Part shown: positions 1 to 9,471 of the stretch, piece by piece | Layout of the letters: the number at the start of each line of letters is the position of its first letter | How positions within the stretch are numbered: the first letter of the stretch is position 1 | Made by a program: the position numbers and the translations under genes | NCBI RefSeq assembly: GCF_014041935.1 | Contig: NZ_CP059491.1 | Coordinates: 2,790,001-2,854,000 of the forward strand | Length of the DNA stretch: 64,000 bases | Direction: 5' to 3' | DNA from: Gordonia jinghuaiqii | Lineage (GTDB): Bacteria > Actinomycetota > Actinomycetes > Mycobacteriales > Mycobacteriaceae | Notes under the pieces: model-generated | The model's database searches: none | What the model saw: only the letters and a program-made list of their open reading frames with translations | Told to the model about the DNA's origin: nothing

Positions 1-678
1 TACCGCGAATTCGTGGAGCAAGCCGCTTTCATGGCCCGCACCGCGGTGCTTCCCACGCTCCTCGTCGCGATCCCGATCGGCGTGACCCTCTCCATCCAGT
101 TCGCACTTCTCGCCGGTCAGGTCGGCGCGACCTCCCTCGCGGGCGCGGCCAGCGGCCTCACCGTCATCCGGCAGGGCGCGCCACTCGTGGCCGCGATCCT
201 CATGGCCGCAGCCGTCGGATCGGCCATCTGCGCCGACCTCGGGTCACGCCAGATCCGCGAGGAGATCGATGCCATGGAGGTGATGGGTGTCCAGGTGGTC
301 CGCCGGCTGGTCTCGCCACGTCTCGCCGCCGGAATCGTGGTGTCGATCGCACTCACCGGCCTCACCTGCTTCGTCGGCTTCTTCGCCGGCTACCTCTACA
401 ACACCTTCATCCAGGACGGGACGCCCGGCAGCTTCGTGTCGACCTTCGCGTCCTTCGCCACGGTCGGCGACTTCATCCTGACGATGATCAAGGCGGTCGT
501 CTTCGGCGCGATCGTCACCATCGTCGGATGCCAGAAAGGCCTGTCCGCCAAGGGCGGTCCGGCCGGCGTCGCCAACGCGGTGAACGCTGCCGTGGTCGCC
601 TCGATCCTGCTGCTGATGATCGTCAACGTGGTCTTCACCCAGGTCTACGAGCTCGCATTCCCGCGGCAGGGATTCTGA
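1..678 (+). CDS. yrbEA: YrbE/MlaE-type permease, first Mce permease subunit (5' partial)
   Basis: Inner-membrane permease half of an Mce lipid importer, known to pair with YrbEB and an Mkl/MceG ATPase. The reading frame is open from base 1, so the N-terminus lies outside the window; 225 residues are visible against about 255-265 usual for the family. The GTG at 13 is therefore unlikely to be the true start. Visible features are several hydrophobic spans and the family signature EEIDAMEVMGV at about residue 87. The stop overlaps the next ATG as TGATG, indicating translational coupling with yrbEB. No mceG-like ATPase gene is in this window. Confidence 0.93.
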   Translation, partial: YREFVEQAAFMARTAVLPTLLVAIPIGVTLSIQFALLAGQVGATSLAGAASGLTVIRQGAPLVAAILMAAAVGSAICADLGSRQIREEIDAMEVMGVQVVRRLVSPRLAAGIVVSIALTGLTCFVGFFAGYLYNTFIQDGTPGSFVSTFASFATVGDFILTMIKAVVFGAIVTIVGCQKGLSAKGGPAGVANAVNAAVVASILLLMIVNVVFTQVYELAFPRQGF

Positions 679-1535
679 TGGCCGTCGCGCGGTACTACCC
701 GCCGGGTGTCGGCCCGGTCCTCGCCAGAGTGCGCAGCCTGGGTGAACCGATCTCCCAGGTCGGCCACATGATGACCTTCTTCCTGCGGGCGGTCATCTCC
801 ATTCCCGCGATGCTGCTGCATTACAAGCGCGAGTTCGCCCGCGTGCTGTCCGATGTCACATGGGGCAACGGCTCGATCGTGGTCGGCGGCGGAACCGCAG
901 GCGTCATCATCGTGCTCGGGGCCACCGCCGGCGCGATCGTCGGCATCGAGGGCTACAGCGCGCTCGAGTTGCTCGGCATGGGGCCGGCCACCGGCTTCAT
1001 CTCCTCGTTCGCCTCGACCCGTGAGCTCGCTCCCATCATGGCCGCGCTGGCCTTTGCCGCGCAGGCGGGCTGCCGATTCACCGCACAGCTGGGCGCGATG
1101 CGGATCTCCGAGGAGATCGACGCCATGGAGGCCATCGCGATCCGGCCGGTGCCGTACCTGGTGACCACGAGGCTGCTCGCCTCGGTGGTGGCGGTGATCC
1201 CGCTCTACATCGTGTGCCTCGGCGTCAACTACCTCGTCTGCCAGTTGGTCGTCAGCCTGTCGGGTGCCGGTTCCCCCGGCACTTATCTGCACTACTTCAC
1301 TCTTGTCCTCAACGGCACCGACATCGCCTACTCGATCCTCAAAGCCGTTGTGTTCGTGACCATCACGACGACCATTCAGTGCTACTACGGCTTCTACGCC
1401 TCCGGCGGACCACAGGGCGTGGGAGTCGCTGCCGGGCGCGCGATGAGAACTGCGATCACCGTGATGATCATCGTCAACATGCTGCTGACGATGGCACTCT
1501 GGGGAGTCAACGCCGGCGCCAGGTTCGGTGGCTGA
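678..1535 (+). CDS. yrbEB: YrbE/MlaE-type permease, second Mce permease subunit
   Basis: Second permease subunit of the Mce importer, 285 residues, the usual family length. ATG at 678 was chosen because it shares a base with the yrbEA stop; the frame is open further upstream but that part only shadows yrbEA. The protein has multiple membrane spans and the MlaE signature EEIDAMEAIAI in the middle, matching the EEIDAME motif of its partner. It is followed directly by mceA. Its role, forming the transmembrane channel with YrbEA for lipid or steroid uptake, is known for the family; the substrate cannot be read from the sequence. Confidence 0.95.
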   Translation: MAVARYYPPGVGPVLARVRSLGEPISQVGHMMTFFLRAVISIPAMLLHYKREFARVLSDVTWGNGSIVVGGGTAGVIIVLGATAGAIVGIEGYSALELLGMGPATGFISSFASTRELAPIMAALAFAAQAGCRFTAQLGAMRISEEIDAMEAIAIRPVPYLVTTRLLASVVAVIPLYIVCLGVNYLVCQLVVSLSGAGSPGTYLHYFTLVLNGTDIAYSILKAVVFVTITTTIQCYYGFYASGGPQGVGVAAGRAMRTAITVMIIVNMLLTMALWGVNAGARFGG

Positions 1536-1536
1536 G

Positions 1537-2907
1537 ATGAAATACCCCTACGAAGCCGAACGCCGACTCGGTAACCAGCATCTGTGGTTGCGGGGTGTGG
1601 CGACGATCATCGTCGCAGCGATCGTGGTCGGCGTGCTCATCGCCAAGTCCAACGGCGATCTCGACGAACACGTCGAGGTCAAGGCGATGCTCGCCGAGGT
1701 CGGCGACGGACTGCCCACCCGCTCCGACGTCAAGTACCGCGGCGTCCTGGTGGGCGCGGTCAGCGACGTGATACCCGCGATCGACGGCGGGACCAACATC
1801 GTCGACATCGATCTGAAACCCGAGCACGTGGCCGGAATCCCGTCCACGGTGACCGCGCGAGTCGTGCCGGGCAACGTCTTCGCGGTCTCGTCGATCCAGC
1901 TGATCGACAACGGCACGGCACCACATATCACCGACGGCGCCGAGATCTTCCAGGACGACAGCGAGGCGACCATCCAGTTCCAGACCGCGCTGACCAAGCT
2001 GCGCGACATCGTCCGCGCGATGAGCCGGTCCCGTTCGGACTCGACCATCGGTGTCATCACCGCGCTCGCCGAGGCGACCGATCGACGGGGTGACGACCTC
2101 GTGACGGCCGGCCGGCAGCTCGAACAGATCGTCACCGAGACCAACGCCCTGATGGCCCCGGGCGACGGGCCGTCGACGATCCGCGCGTTCAACGAGGCGG
2201 TCCGAGGTCTGGATCGGTCCGCCCCCGAACTTCTAGACGCGGTGCACAGCTCGGTGGTACCGATGCGCACCCTCGCGGAGAAGGACATGGCGCTCACCGA
2301 CTTCCTGTCCGCCGGCGCCACGACCCTCGACACCACGGTCACCGCGATGAACAACAACACCGACCGGATGATCACCATCTCGACCAACCTGACGCCGGTG
2401 ATCGGTGTACTCGCCGACAACGCCGCCACGTTCGTGCCGATCACGACCCGGCTCGCCGTCGTGGCCGACAGATTCAACGAACACGTCTACGACGCCGAGA
2501 CCGGTCTGGCGACATCCAAGATGATCCTGTCCCTCTCGCCCAACCACACCTACGTGCGAGCGGACTGCCCCCGCTACGGCCGGCTCGAGGGTGCGAGCTG
2601 CAAGACCGCCCCGGTCACCGCGAAGCCCTACGGATTTCCCGCAGCCCTCGACCCGAAGAAGTACCGGCTGCCCACCGGATACGAGGTCCCGCCCGGCTAC
2701 AAGCTGCCGCCGGGGCTCATGGGCGGCAACGTCGGGCCGGTCGGGAGCAAGGCAGAACTCGAGGCGCTCCGCAAGATCCTGGGCAAGGATGCGACTCCGG
2801 CCGCGATGATGCTCCTCGCCCCGTTGTTGCGCGGCAACAAGGTCGACGTCCGGCCGGACACCGGTGACGCCGATGCACGACGACCCGGGACCGGAGGACC
2901 TCGATGA
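1537..2907 (+). CDS. mceA: Mce family protein, MceA subunit
   Basis: Periplasmic-side lipid-binding subunit of the Mce complex, about 456 residues. It has an N-terminal membrane anchor at about residues 18-38, then an MCE domain containing a conserved-type loop (SDVKYRGVLVG), then a long helical region and a Pro/Gly-rich tail (PTGYEVPPGYKLPPG). The start is ambiguous: ATG at 1537 is one base past the yrbEB stop, while an in-frame GTG at 1528 overlaps that stop by 8 nt. Its 3' end overlaps mceB by 4 nt (ATGA). Position just after the two yrbE genes fixes the A-subunit assignment. Confidence 0.93.
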   Translation: MKYPYEAERRLGNQHLWLRGVATIIVAAIVVGVLIAKSNGDLDEHVEVKAMLAEVGDGLPTRSDVKYRGVLVGAVSDVIPAIDGGTNIVDIDLKPEHVAGIPSTVTARVVPGNVFAVSSIQLIDNGTAPHITDGAEIFQDDSEATIQFQTALTKLRDIVRAMSRSRSDSTIGVITALAEATDRRGDDLVTAGRQLEQIVTETNALMAPGDGPSTIRAFNEAVRGLDRSAPELLDAVHSSVVPMRTLAEKDMALTDFLSAGATTLDTTVTAMNNNTDRMITISTNLTPVIGVLADNAATFVPITTRLAVVADRFNEHVYDAETGLATSKMILSLSPNHTYVRADCPRYGRLEGASCKTAPVTAKPYGFPAALDPKKYRLPTGYEVPPGYKLPPGLMGGNVGPVGSKAELEALRKILGKDATPAAMMLLAPLLRGNKVDVRPDTGDADARRPGTGGPR

Positions 2908-3947
2908 CCACGTTCCGCAGATCGCTGATCACCTTGGTGCTGTTCCTCGTCGTCTCGCTGGTGCTGTCCTGGTTCGTGTTCGTCACGCTCCAGCGCAACG
3001 TCAGCGGTCCGACACGTGACTACAGCGCGGTCTTCACCGATGTGAGCGGACTACGCCCCGGCGACGACGTCCGGGTCGCGGGGGTCCGTGTGGGCAGGGT
3101 CGACAAGATCGAACTCGACAAGACGGTTGCCCGGGTGACCTTCGAGGTGCAGAACGACCAGACGCTCTACACCGACACCCGTGCGTCGGTGACCTATCAG
3201 AACATCATCGGACAGCGTTACCTCGGGTTGCTCGCCGGCGGCACCGACTCCGCGGCCGAGCCGTTGGGGGAGGGCGGTGAGATCCCCGTCGAACGGACCG
3301 AGCCGTCGTTCGACATCGCCGGACTGCTCAACGGCTTCGAGCCACTGTTCAGCGTTCTCGACCCGGACCAGGTGCAGAACATCACCCAGACCATCATCAC
3401 TGCGCTGCAAGGTGATTCGGGGTCGTTGACCTCACTGATCGCGCAGACGTCGACACTCGCCGAGTCGTTCGCCGGCCCCGACAACGTCCTCGGCGACATG
3501 ATCATCAGCCTCGACAAGGTCACCGCATCGCTGGCCGGGCAGTCGGGGAGCGTGGAATCACTCATCGGACACATGCGTGATGTGTTCACCACCCTCAACT
3601 CCCGCCAGGGCGAGTTCATCAGTTCGATCGATCAGATGACCACAACGCTCGGCCGAACCGCGGTGCTGTTCAACGACATCGAACCCAGTCTCTCGGCACT
3701 GATCGCGCGGGAACCAGGATTCACCGGCCACATCGTGTCCAACGCGGAGAAGTTCGCCTACCTGTTCTACAACGTCCCGTTGGCGATGAAGGGACTGGCC
3801 CGTTTCTCCCAGGAGAGCACCGCCGCCAACGCCTATCTCTGCAACGTCAACGTGACCATCATCCCGGGGCTGTCACACATGCTCCCGGGCATCCTCGCCG
3901 GCGTGACCCCCGGCGGCAAGGTCAAACAATCCCCGGTCTGCAGGTGA
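2904..3947 (+). CDS. mceB: Mce family protein, MceB subunit
   Basis: Second MCE-domain subunit, 347 residues. A single N-terminal membrane segment (about residues 8-28) precedes an MCE domain with GLRPGDDVRVAGVRVG at about 50-65, then an extended helical region expected to form part of the hexameric substrate tunnel. ATG at 2904 overlaps the mceA stop by 4 nt, and the gene ends in a GTGA overlap with mceC. Subunit assignment rests on order within the operon plus the typical length and MCE domain. No lipobox is visible. Confidence 0.93.
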   Translation: MTTFRRSLITLVLFLVVSLVLSWFVFVTLQRNVSGPTRDYSAVFTDVSGLRPGDDVRVAGVRVGRVDKIELDKTVARVTFEVQNDQTLYTDTRASVTYQNIIGQRYLGLLAGGTDSAAEPLGEGGEIPVERTEPSFDIAGLLNGFEPLFSVLDPDQVQNITQTIITALQGDSGSLTSLIAQTSTLAESFAGPDNVLGDMIISLDKVTASLAGQSGSVESLIGHMRDVFTTLNSRQGEFISSIDQMTTTLGRTAVLFNDIEPSLSALIAREPGFTGHIVSNAEKFAYLFYNVPLAMKGLARFSQESTAANAYLCNVNVTIIPGLSHMLPGILAGVTPGGKVKQSPVCR

Positions 3948-5017
3948 GCATGCTGAACAAAGTCGTCGGTTCCCTCAAGCGCCCCAAGCTGTCGAATCCC
4001 GTCAAGGGCAGGCTGGAGGACAAGAGCCGGTTCACGCTGGGCGTCAGCGCGATCCTCATCTTGGCGCTGGTCGTGCTCGGCATCGTCGGCATCGGTCGCC
4101 TCGGCGTCGGCGACAACACCGTCGACGCCGAATTCGCCCAGGCCGCCCAGATCTCGGGTGGTGATCAGGTGACTGCTGCCGGGGTGCCGATCGGCACGGT
4201 GCGCGATGTCCGACTCGCCGGCGACCGGGTGGTCGTCTCGATGAAGATCGACGGCGACGTCGACCTCGGGGCCGACACCAAGGCCGCCATCAAGCTGACC
4301 ACGCTCCTCGGTTCGCGATATGTCGAGATCCAGCCCGCAGGCAACGGCGACATCCCCGACGACGTGATCCCGCTGGCCAACACCACCGTGCCCTACGATC
4401 TCCAGACAGCTCTCGCGAACGCCACGACCACCTTCGAGCAGGTCGACGCCGAACGGATCGCGGAGTCCATGACCGTGCTGTCCGAACAGCTCGACGGCGC
4501 GCCCTACGTGATCCCGCAAGCGCTCGAGAACATCGAGAATCTCTCGTCGATCATCGCCGACCGCCGTACCCAGATCGGCCAGCTGCTCGCCAGCACCAAC
4601 GAACTGACCACCGCGATCCGCAATCAGCAGGTGGCTCTGGGTCAGATGGTCATCCGCGGTGAACAGCTCGTCACCGAACTCGTCACGCGGATCGGTTCCC
4701 TGCAGCGCCTCATCGCCTCCACCACCCGGCTGATCGGCAACCTGCACCAGATCGTCGGGGTGCAAGGTCCACAGGTGACCACTCTGCTCCAGAACATGGA
4801 AACCATGCTCGGCGCCGTCTCCCAACGAGAGGACGTCCTGCGCAACACATTCCAGATCTTGCCGGTCCCCATCCGCAACTTCGCCAATGCCACGGGATAC
4901 GGCAACAACCTCGAGTTCAACGCGCCGGCGGGAAGTCTCGTCGACTCGTGGATGTGCGCGGTCAGCGGGCAGGCGCGAATGATGTCACTCGCCGAATACT
5001 TCAAGGAGTGCAAGTGA
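3944..5017 (+). CDS. mceC: Mce family protein, MceC subunit
   Basis: Third MCE-domain subunit, 357 residues, with a short basic cytoplasmic tail, a membrane anchor at about residues 30-50 (ILILALVVLGIVGIG) and an MCE domain (AAGVPIGTVRDVRL) followed by a long helical part. GTG at 3944 overlaps the mceB stop; an ATG two codons later at 3950 is an equally possible start. The stop overlaps the mceD ATG by one base. Role as one of six subunits of the Mce needle is by family knowledge and operon position. Confidence 0.92.
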   Translation: MSMLNKVVGSLKRPKLSNPVKGRLEDKSRFTLGVSAILILALVVLGIVGIGRLGVGDNTVDAEFAQAAQISGGDQVTAAGVPIGTVRDVRLAGDRVVVSMKIDGDVDLGADTKAAIKLTTLLGSRYVEIQPAGNGDIPDDVIPLANTTVPYDLQTALANATTTFEQVDAERIAESMTVLSEQLDGAPYVIPQALENIENLSSIIADRRTQIGQLLASTNELTTAIRNQQVALGQMVIRGEQLVTELVTRIGSLQRLIASTTRLIGNLHQIVGVQGPQVTTLLQNMETMLGAVSQREDVLRNTFQILPVPIRNFANATGYGNNLEFNAPAGSLVDSWMCAVSGQARMMSLAEYFKECK

Positions 5018-6123
5018 TGTCACGGCTCGTCGCGCATCCGTTGCTCGTTCTCGCAGTGGCCGCGCTCCTGCTCACCGGGTGTTCGATCGGCTCCGGTCCG
5101 CTCGGCGGTGGAACCATCAAGGTGACCGCGGAATTCGACAACGCCAACGGGCTCTACGTCGGCAACTCCGTCAGCGTGCTCGGAATGTCAGTCGGGAAGG
5201 TCACCTCGATCGAGGCGAAAGGCGGCTACGCACTCGTCGAGATGGAGATCGACAAGAACATCAAGATACCCGCGACCGCCGAGGCCGTGACCGTCTCGAC
5301 CTCCATCCTCACCGACCGCCACGTCGAGTTCAGCCCGGTCTACACCGGGGGGCCGGTCATGGGAAACGACGACAAGATCGGGCTGGACCGCACCCGCACC
5401 CCCGTCGAGTTCGACCGGATCCTCGGCATGGTCGAACGGTTGTCCGCGGAGCTGGGCGGCGACGGTGGGGGCGAAGGCCCGGTCGCCGATCTCCTGGCGG
5501 TGAGCGTGTCGATGACCGAGGGCAACGGCCAGTCGATGCGCGATGCGCTCGGCGATCTCGAACGGGCGCTTCGGCTCAGCGAAGACGGCGGCGCACACAG
5601 CCGGCGCGACATCACCGCCATCGCGGCCAACCTCGCAAAACTGAGCCAGGCGGCCGCGGACAACAACACCGTCATCCGTGACCTCGGGTCCGGGTTCGCG
5701 CAGCTGTCCGGGTTCCTCGCCGACGAGGACCTCGGCACGGGGACCACCGGAAAGCAGCTGAACGCCCTGATGAAAGAGACGCAAGCTCTACTGATGGCCA
5801 ACCGCGACACATTGAAGAGCATGCTCGCGAGCAGCAACACGGTCACCACCGTGATGTCGGACGAACAGCGCAACCTGTCCGAGTTCTTCGACATCGCCCC
5901 GATGCTCATGGACAACGTCTACAACGCCATCGATCAGGAGACCGGCGCGCTGCGTGTCCACGGCCTGGTCGACAAACTGGTCCTGGACGGGCAGGGCGTC
6001 AAGGAGGTGTGCAACCTCCTCGGTCTGCGCCAACTCGGTTGCGCCACCGGTACACTCCAGGATTTCGGGCCCGACTTCGGGGCTTCGTCGATTCTCGCCG
6101 CACTCGTGGAGAACGCCCGATGA
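5017..6123 (+). CDS. mceD: Mce family protein, MceD subunit with lipobox
   Basis: Fourth MCE-domain subunit, 368 residues from ATG 5017, which shares a base with the mceC stop; the same frame is open upstream but only as a shadow of mceC. The N-terminus is a signal sequence ending in a good lipobox (LLLTGCS, Cys at about residue 23), so the mature protein is probably lipidated. The MCE domain (VGNSVSVLGMSVGKV) follows. This is notable because the next gene, mceE, the usual lipoprotein of these operons, also has a lipobox. Ends in an ATGA overlap with mceE. Confidence 0.92.
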   Translation: MSRLVAHPLLVLAVAALLLTGCSIGSGPLGGGTIKVTAEFDNANGLYVGNSVSVLGMSVGKVTSIEAKGGYALVEMEIDKNIKIPATAEAVTVSTSILTDRHVEFSPVYTGGPVMGNDDKIGLDRTRTPVEFDRILGMVERLSAELGGDGGGEGPVADLLAVSVSMTEGNGQSMRDALGDLERALRLSEDGGAHSRRDITAIAANLAKLSQAAADNNTVIRDLGSGFAQLSGFLADEDLGTGTTGKQLNALMKETQALLMANRDTLKSMLASSNTVTTVMSDEQRNLSEFFDIAPMLMDNVYNAIDQETGALRVHGLVDKLVLDGQGVKEVCNLLGLRQLGCATGTLQDFGPDFGASSILAALVENAR

Positions 6124-7241
6124 GCCGGCGGTTTCGGCGGCGTGGCGGGCGTCCGTCGGCGGTACTCGGCCTGGGCGTGGCCGCAGTGCTGGGTGTGAGC
6201 GGATGTGGCGTCGGGCTCGAACAGGTCCCGCTTCCGGCGCCGGGGGCCGCCGACAAGACCTACACACTCTCCGCCCGGTTCGCCAACGCACTCAATCTTC
6301 CTGAGGGCGCCAAGGTGCGGGTGGCGGGCGCGGACGTCGGATCGGTGGCGGCGATGCACGCCGAGGACTTCACCGCCCTGGTGGAGCTTCGCATCCAGTC
6401 GTCGACGGAACTACCGGTCGGCACCGTCGCGGAGTTGCGCTCCGCGACACCGCTGGGCGACGTCTTCGTCGCACTCGAGCCGCCACCCCCGGGAAAGGAC
6501 ACCGGGGGCCGACTGCAGAACGGCGACGTGCTCGAGGCGGACCAGACGTCGTCGGCCGCCACGGTCGAGGAGGTCCTCGCCACCAGTGCGCTACTGGTCA
6601 ACGGCGGAGCGATCCGGAACCTGACCAAGATCGTCAACGGACTCGGCGCGGCCGTCGGGGAGAACGGGCAGACGGTCGCACACCTCGTCGACGAATCGAC
6701 CGACCTGATCTCCACGCTCGCCGACCGGTCCGGCGAGATCAATCGCGCGATGCGCACCACGAGCAACCTGACCGCCACACTCGGGGCTCGGCGGAAGGAC
6801 TTGTCCGACGCGATCAGCGCCGCAGCGCCGGCTGTGGGCGCCGTGTCCGCCAACACCGGCCAGGTGCTCGACATGGTGTCCAATGTGGATCGACTCACCG
6901 AGCTGATCGGTCGGTTCCCGTCGGTACGCGACACCGACACCCGAAGCACCATCGACGACATGAACAAGCTGTCCTACTACTTCAACCTCGCATCGCTCAA
7001 CCCCGACGCCGACATGGACGCGGTGAATTCGATTCTCGCGCCGCTGATCAAGGCTGCCAGCTCGACTTCGGCGCACGCCAACATCGACATCGAGGCGATC
7101 GCCCTCGGCGTGGTCGACGATCCGAATCACAAGGCGGACCCGGGAATGCGTGTTCCCGACGCGACCGATGTCGTCAACGTGATCGGCAGTCTGACTTATC
7201 TGCTGGACAAGCTGTACCGCCAGTCGACAGGAGGTCGGTGA
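6120..7241 (+). CDS. mceE: Mce family lipoprotein, MceE subunit
   Basis: Fifth MCE-domain subunit, 373 residues, corresponding to the LprK/LprN-type lipoprotein of mycobacterial operons. ATG 6120 is in a 4-nt ATGA overlap with mceD; a longer upstream reading frame merely shadows mceD. A basic N-terminus (RRFRRRGGR) precedes a hydrophobic stretch and lipobox GVSGC. The MCE domain follows with the loop EGAKVRVAGADVGSV at about residues 60-75, then helical repeats. Ends in a TGATG overlap with mceF, preceded by a GGAGG ribosome-binding site. Confidence 0.92.
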   Translation: MSRRFRRRGGRPSAVLGLGVAAVLGVSGCGVGLEQVPLPAPGAADKTYTLSARFANALNLPEGAKVRVAGADVGSVAAMHAEDFTALVELRIQSSTELPVGTVAELRSATPLGDVFVALEPPPPGKDTGGRLQNGDVLEADQTSSAATVEEVLATSALLVNGGAIRNLTKIVNGLGAAVGENGQTVAHLVDESTDLISTLADRSGEINRAMRTTSNLTATLGARRKDLSDAISAAAPAVGAVSANTGQVLDMVSNVDRLTELIGRFPSVRDTDTRSTIDDMNKLSYYFNLASLNPDADMDAVNSILAPLIKAASSTSAHANIDIEAIALGVVDDPNHKADPGMRVPDATDVVNVIGSLTYLLDKLYRQSTGGR

Positions 7242-8512
7242 TGGGTGTCCGACGCGCCGCAGAACCCGTCGCCGCAGGCATCGTGGGGGCCGTGCGCTGG
7301 GGACGCCGGCGGCGGCTGGGACTGTCCGCGGTGGCGCTGGCGGTCACTCTGGTCGTCGGCGTCGCCTACCTGTTGTTCGGGGCGCTCCGCATCAACCCCG
7401 GCGCCTCGCAGATCAGCATCCGCGTGAACCTCCTCCAGTCCGGTGGTCTGCTACCCGGGCAAGACGTGACCATGCGAGGTGTCGCCATCGGCAAGGTCGA
7501 TGCGGTGCAACTCCACGAGTCCGGTGTCGTCGCGCTGGTCCGGGTGAGCTCGGAAGCGAAGATCCCCGCGGACACCGCCGTCCGAGTGTCGGGGCTGTCT
7601 CCTGCGGGAGAGCAGTACCTGGATTTCCGGCCCGTCGACAGCGCCGGGCCGTACCTCACCGACGACGCCGTGATCGACTCCCGGCGCACCACCACGCCGA
7701 CCCCGATCGCCGAGGTACTCGAAGCACTCCAGGGAACGCTGGATCAAGTGAACCCCGAGGAGTTGAGCATCATCGTCCAGGAGCTCGGCGTCTCGCCGCA
7801 GGGCGTGGACAAGCTCGACTCCATCGTCAACGGCGGCATCTTCATGCTGTCGACCCTGCACACCGCGCTGCCGAACACCACGTCGCTGCTCAAGTCCAGC
7901 AAAGTGATCCTGGGGACGCTGGGCGAGACCGCCCCGCAGATCCAGGCCATGTCGGCCGATCTGCGGAACGTCTTCAGCGGCGTCGCCCGGATGGACGGCG
8001 GGTTCCGCCAGTTGGTCGAGCAGGGTCCGAGCACGCTGTCCGCGGTCGACGCGATGTTCACCGACAACTCGCCCACCATGGTTGCGCTGCTCGGAAATCT
8101 GGTGACGATCTCCAAGCTGTCCTACCTCCGTGTGCCGGCACTCGAGGCGATCTTCCCCGACCACCGCGGTTCCGTCCTCGAGGCGATCGGGTCGACATTC
8201 CGCGACGGCGGGACGTGGGGGATCGTCGATGTCTACGGCCGGTATGTCTGCGACTACGACCTGCCCCGCAAACCTCCGGCCATCCCGGACTACCCGGAGC
8301 CCTACCTCTACACGTACTGCAACGACCCCGACCCGGCGATCCTCGTCCGCGGTGCACGGAACGCACCGCATCCGCCCGGGCAGGAATACCTCTCCGGTCC
8401 GCCGCCCGGTGTCGATCCGCGCGCGACCGCAGATCCGACCCCGCGTGGGCCGCTGTCCATTCCCACGCCCTATGGAGGACAGCAGGTTCCGCTGCCGTTG
8501 CCCCCGCAGTGA
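7241..8512 (+). CDS. mceF: Mce family protein, MceF subunit
   Basis: Sixth MCE-domain subunit, 423 residues. ATG 7241 overlaps the mceE stop and has a strong GGAGG 7-11 nt upstream; GTG at 7238 is a weaker alternative. It has an N-terminal anchor at about residues 25-45, an MCE domain (GGLLPGQDVTMRGVAIG), a long helical segment and a Pro-rich low-complexity C-terminus typical of F subunits. It is the last mce gene; a 56-nt gap separates it from the Mce-associated membrane protein, so co-transcription is likely. Confidence 0.92.
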   Translation: MGVRRAAEPVAAGIVGAVRWGRRRRLGLSAVALAVTLVVGVAYLLFGALRINPGASQISIRVNLLQSGGLLPGQDVTMRGVAIGKVDAVQLHESGVVALVRVSSEAKIPADTAVRVSGLSPAGEQYLDFRPVDSAGPYLTDDAVIDSRRTTTPTPIAEVLEALQGTLDQVNPEELSIIVQELGVSPQGVDKLDSIVNGGIFMLSTLHTALPNTTSLLKSSKVILGTLGETAPQIQAMSADLRNVFSGVARMDGGFRQLVEQGPSTLSAVDAMFTDNSPTMVALLGNLVTISKLSYLRVPALEAIFPDHRGSVLEAIGSTFRDGGTWGIVDVYGRYVCDYDLPRKPPAIPDYPEPYLYTYCNDPDPAILVRGARNAPHPPGQEYLSGPPPGVDPRATADPTPRGPLSIPTPYGGQQVPLPLPPQ

Positions 8513-8568
8513 CACTCACGTCACTCTGACAGCGACACGAGCACCCGCGCCTCGAGAAAGGACTCACC

Positions 8569-9369
8569 ATGAAGGCCGACATCTCGCACGAGAACCAGAA
8601 CGACACCGAGACAACCGAAACCGACGCCACCGAGGTCGAGAGCGGCGAACCTGCGGCGAACCAGACCGAACCGTCGGAGTCCTCGTCGTCCACCTTCTCC
8701 AAAAGCAACATCGACAAGATCAAGGCCGCGAAGTCGGGCAGGTCGAAGACCGTCACGCTCGAGAAATCCACCAGGCGAACGGAATCCGGCTCCGATGCCG
8801 AGTCGGACGATGCCGCGCATGCCGAATCCGGGGCTGCACCGGGGGACGGTGGGTCGACGGGCGGCACTCGCCGCACGGGCTCCGGTCGGCGCGCAGCGGG
8901 TATCGCAGTGTTCGCCGTCGTCGCGATCATAGCGATCGCCGCGGCCGCTCTCGCGATCGTCTTGGGCCTGCAACTGAAGAACCGCGTCGACGCGGACAAC
9001 GCGGGGCAGGAGGCGCTGCGGACGGCCGAAGGCTACGCGGTGGCCCTGACGAGCATCGACACCCGCAACCTCGACAAGGACTTCGCGCGCGTACTCGACG
9101 GCGCCACCGGCGAATTCAAGGACATGTACGCGAGTTCGAGTTCCCAGCTCCGCCAGTTGCTCGTCGACAACCAGGCCACCGGCAAGGGAACCGTCGTCGA
9201 TGCAGGCATCAAGTCGCAGTCGCCGAACAAGGTCGAGGTGATGCTGTTCGTCGATCAGACCGTCACCAACACCGCCAGCCCGGACCCGCGGATCGATCGC
9301 AGCCGGATCGTGATGACCATGGAGAAGATCGACGGTCGCTGGCTCGCATCCAAGGTCGAACTGCCCTGA
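8569..9369 (+). CDS. Mce-associated membrane protein
   Basis: 266-residue protein of the kind that closes actinobacterial mce operons. The first 100 residues are acidic and low-complexity, rich in Glu, Ser and Thr. A single transmembrane helix (about 107-132, rich in Ala, Ile and Val) follows, then an extracytoplasmic domain of about 130 residues with a fold resembling NTF2-like Mas proteins. The ATG has a GAAAGGA ribosome-binding site. Known family members are thought to stabilise the Mce complex; the exact role here is inferred from position alone. Confidence 0.8.
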   Translation: MKADISHENQNDTETTETDATEVESGEPAANQTEPSESSSSTFSKSNIDKIKAAKSGRSKTVTLEKSTRRTESGSDAESDDAAHAESGAAPGDGGSTGGTRRTGSGRRAAGIAVFAVVAIIAIAAAALAIVLGLQLKNRVDADNAGQEALRTAEGYAVALTSIDTRNLDKDFARVLDGATGEFKDMYASSSSQLRQLLVDNQATGKGTVVDAGIKSQSPNKVEVMLFVDQTVTNTASPDPRIDRSRIVMTMEKIDGRWLASKVELP

Positions 9370-9397
9370 TCGCGGTCTGGCCGAATCACACCCCCCT

Positions 9398-9422
9398 ACA
9401 TAGCTGACGAAGTAAACTATGT
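9398..9422. promoter_or_regulatory. Possible operator/promoter upstream of phosphotransferase gene
   Basis: An inverted repeat ACATAG-N13-CTATGT lies in a locally AT-rich stretch between the mce-associated gene and the phosphotransferase (ATG 9472). The spacing suits a dimeric regulator or overlap with a promoter. Six-base arms are short, so this is weak evidence. Confidence 0.3.
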
Positions 9423-9471
9423 TCAATCGGGACGTCGGACGCCGACGCCTGCATATGGCGGGAGACGATTC

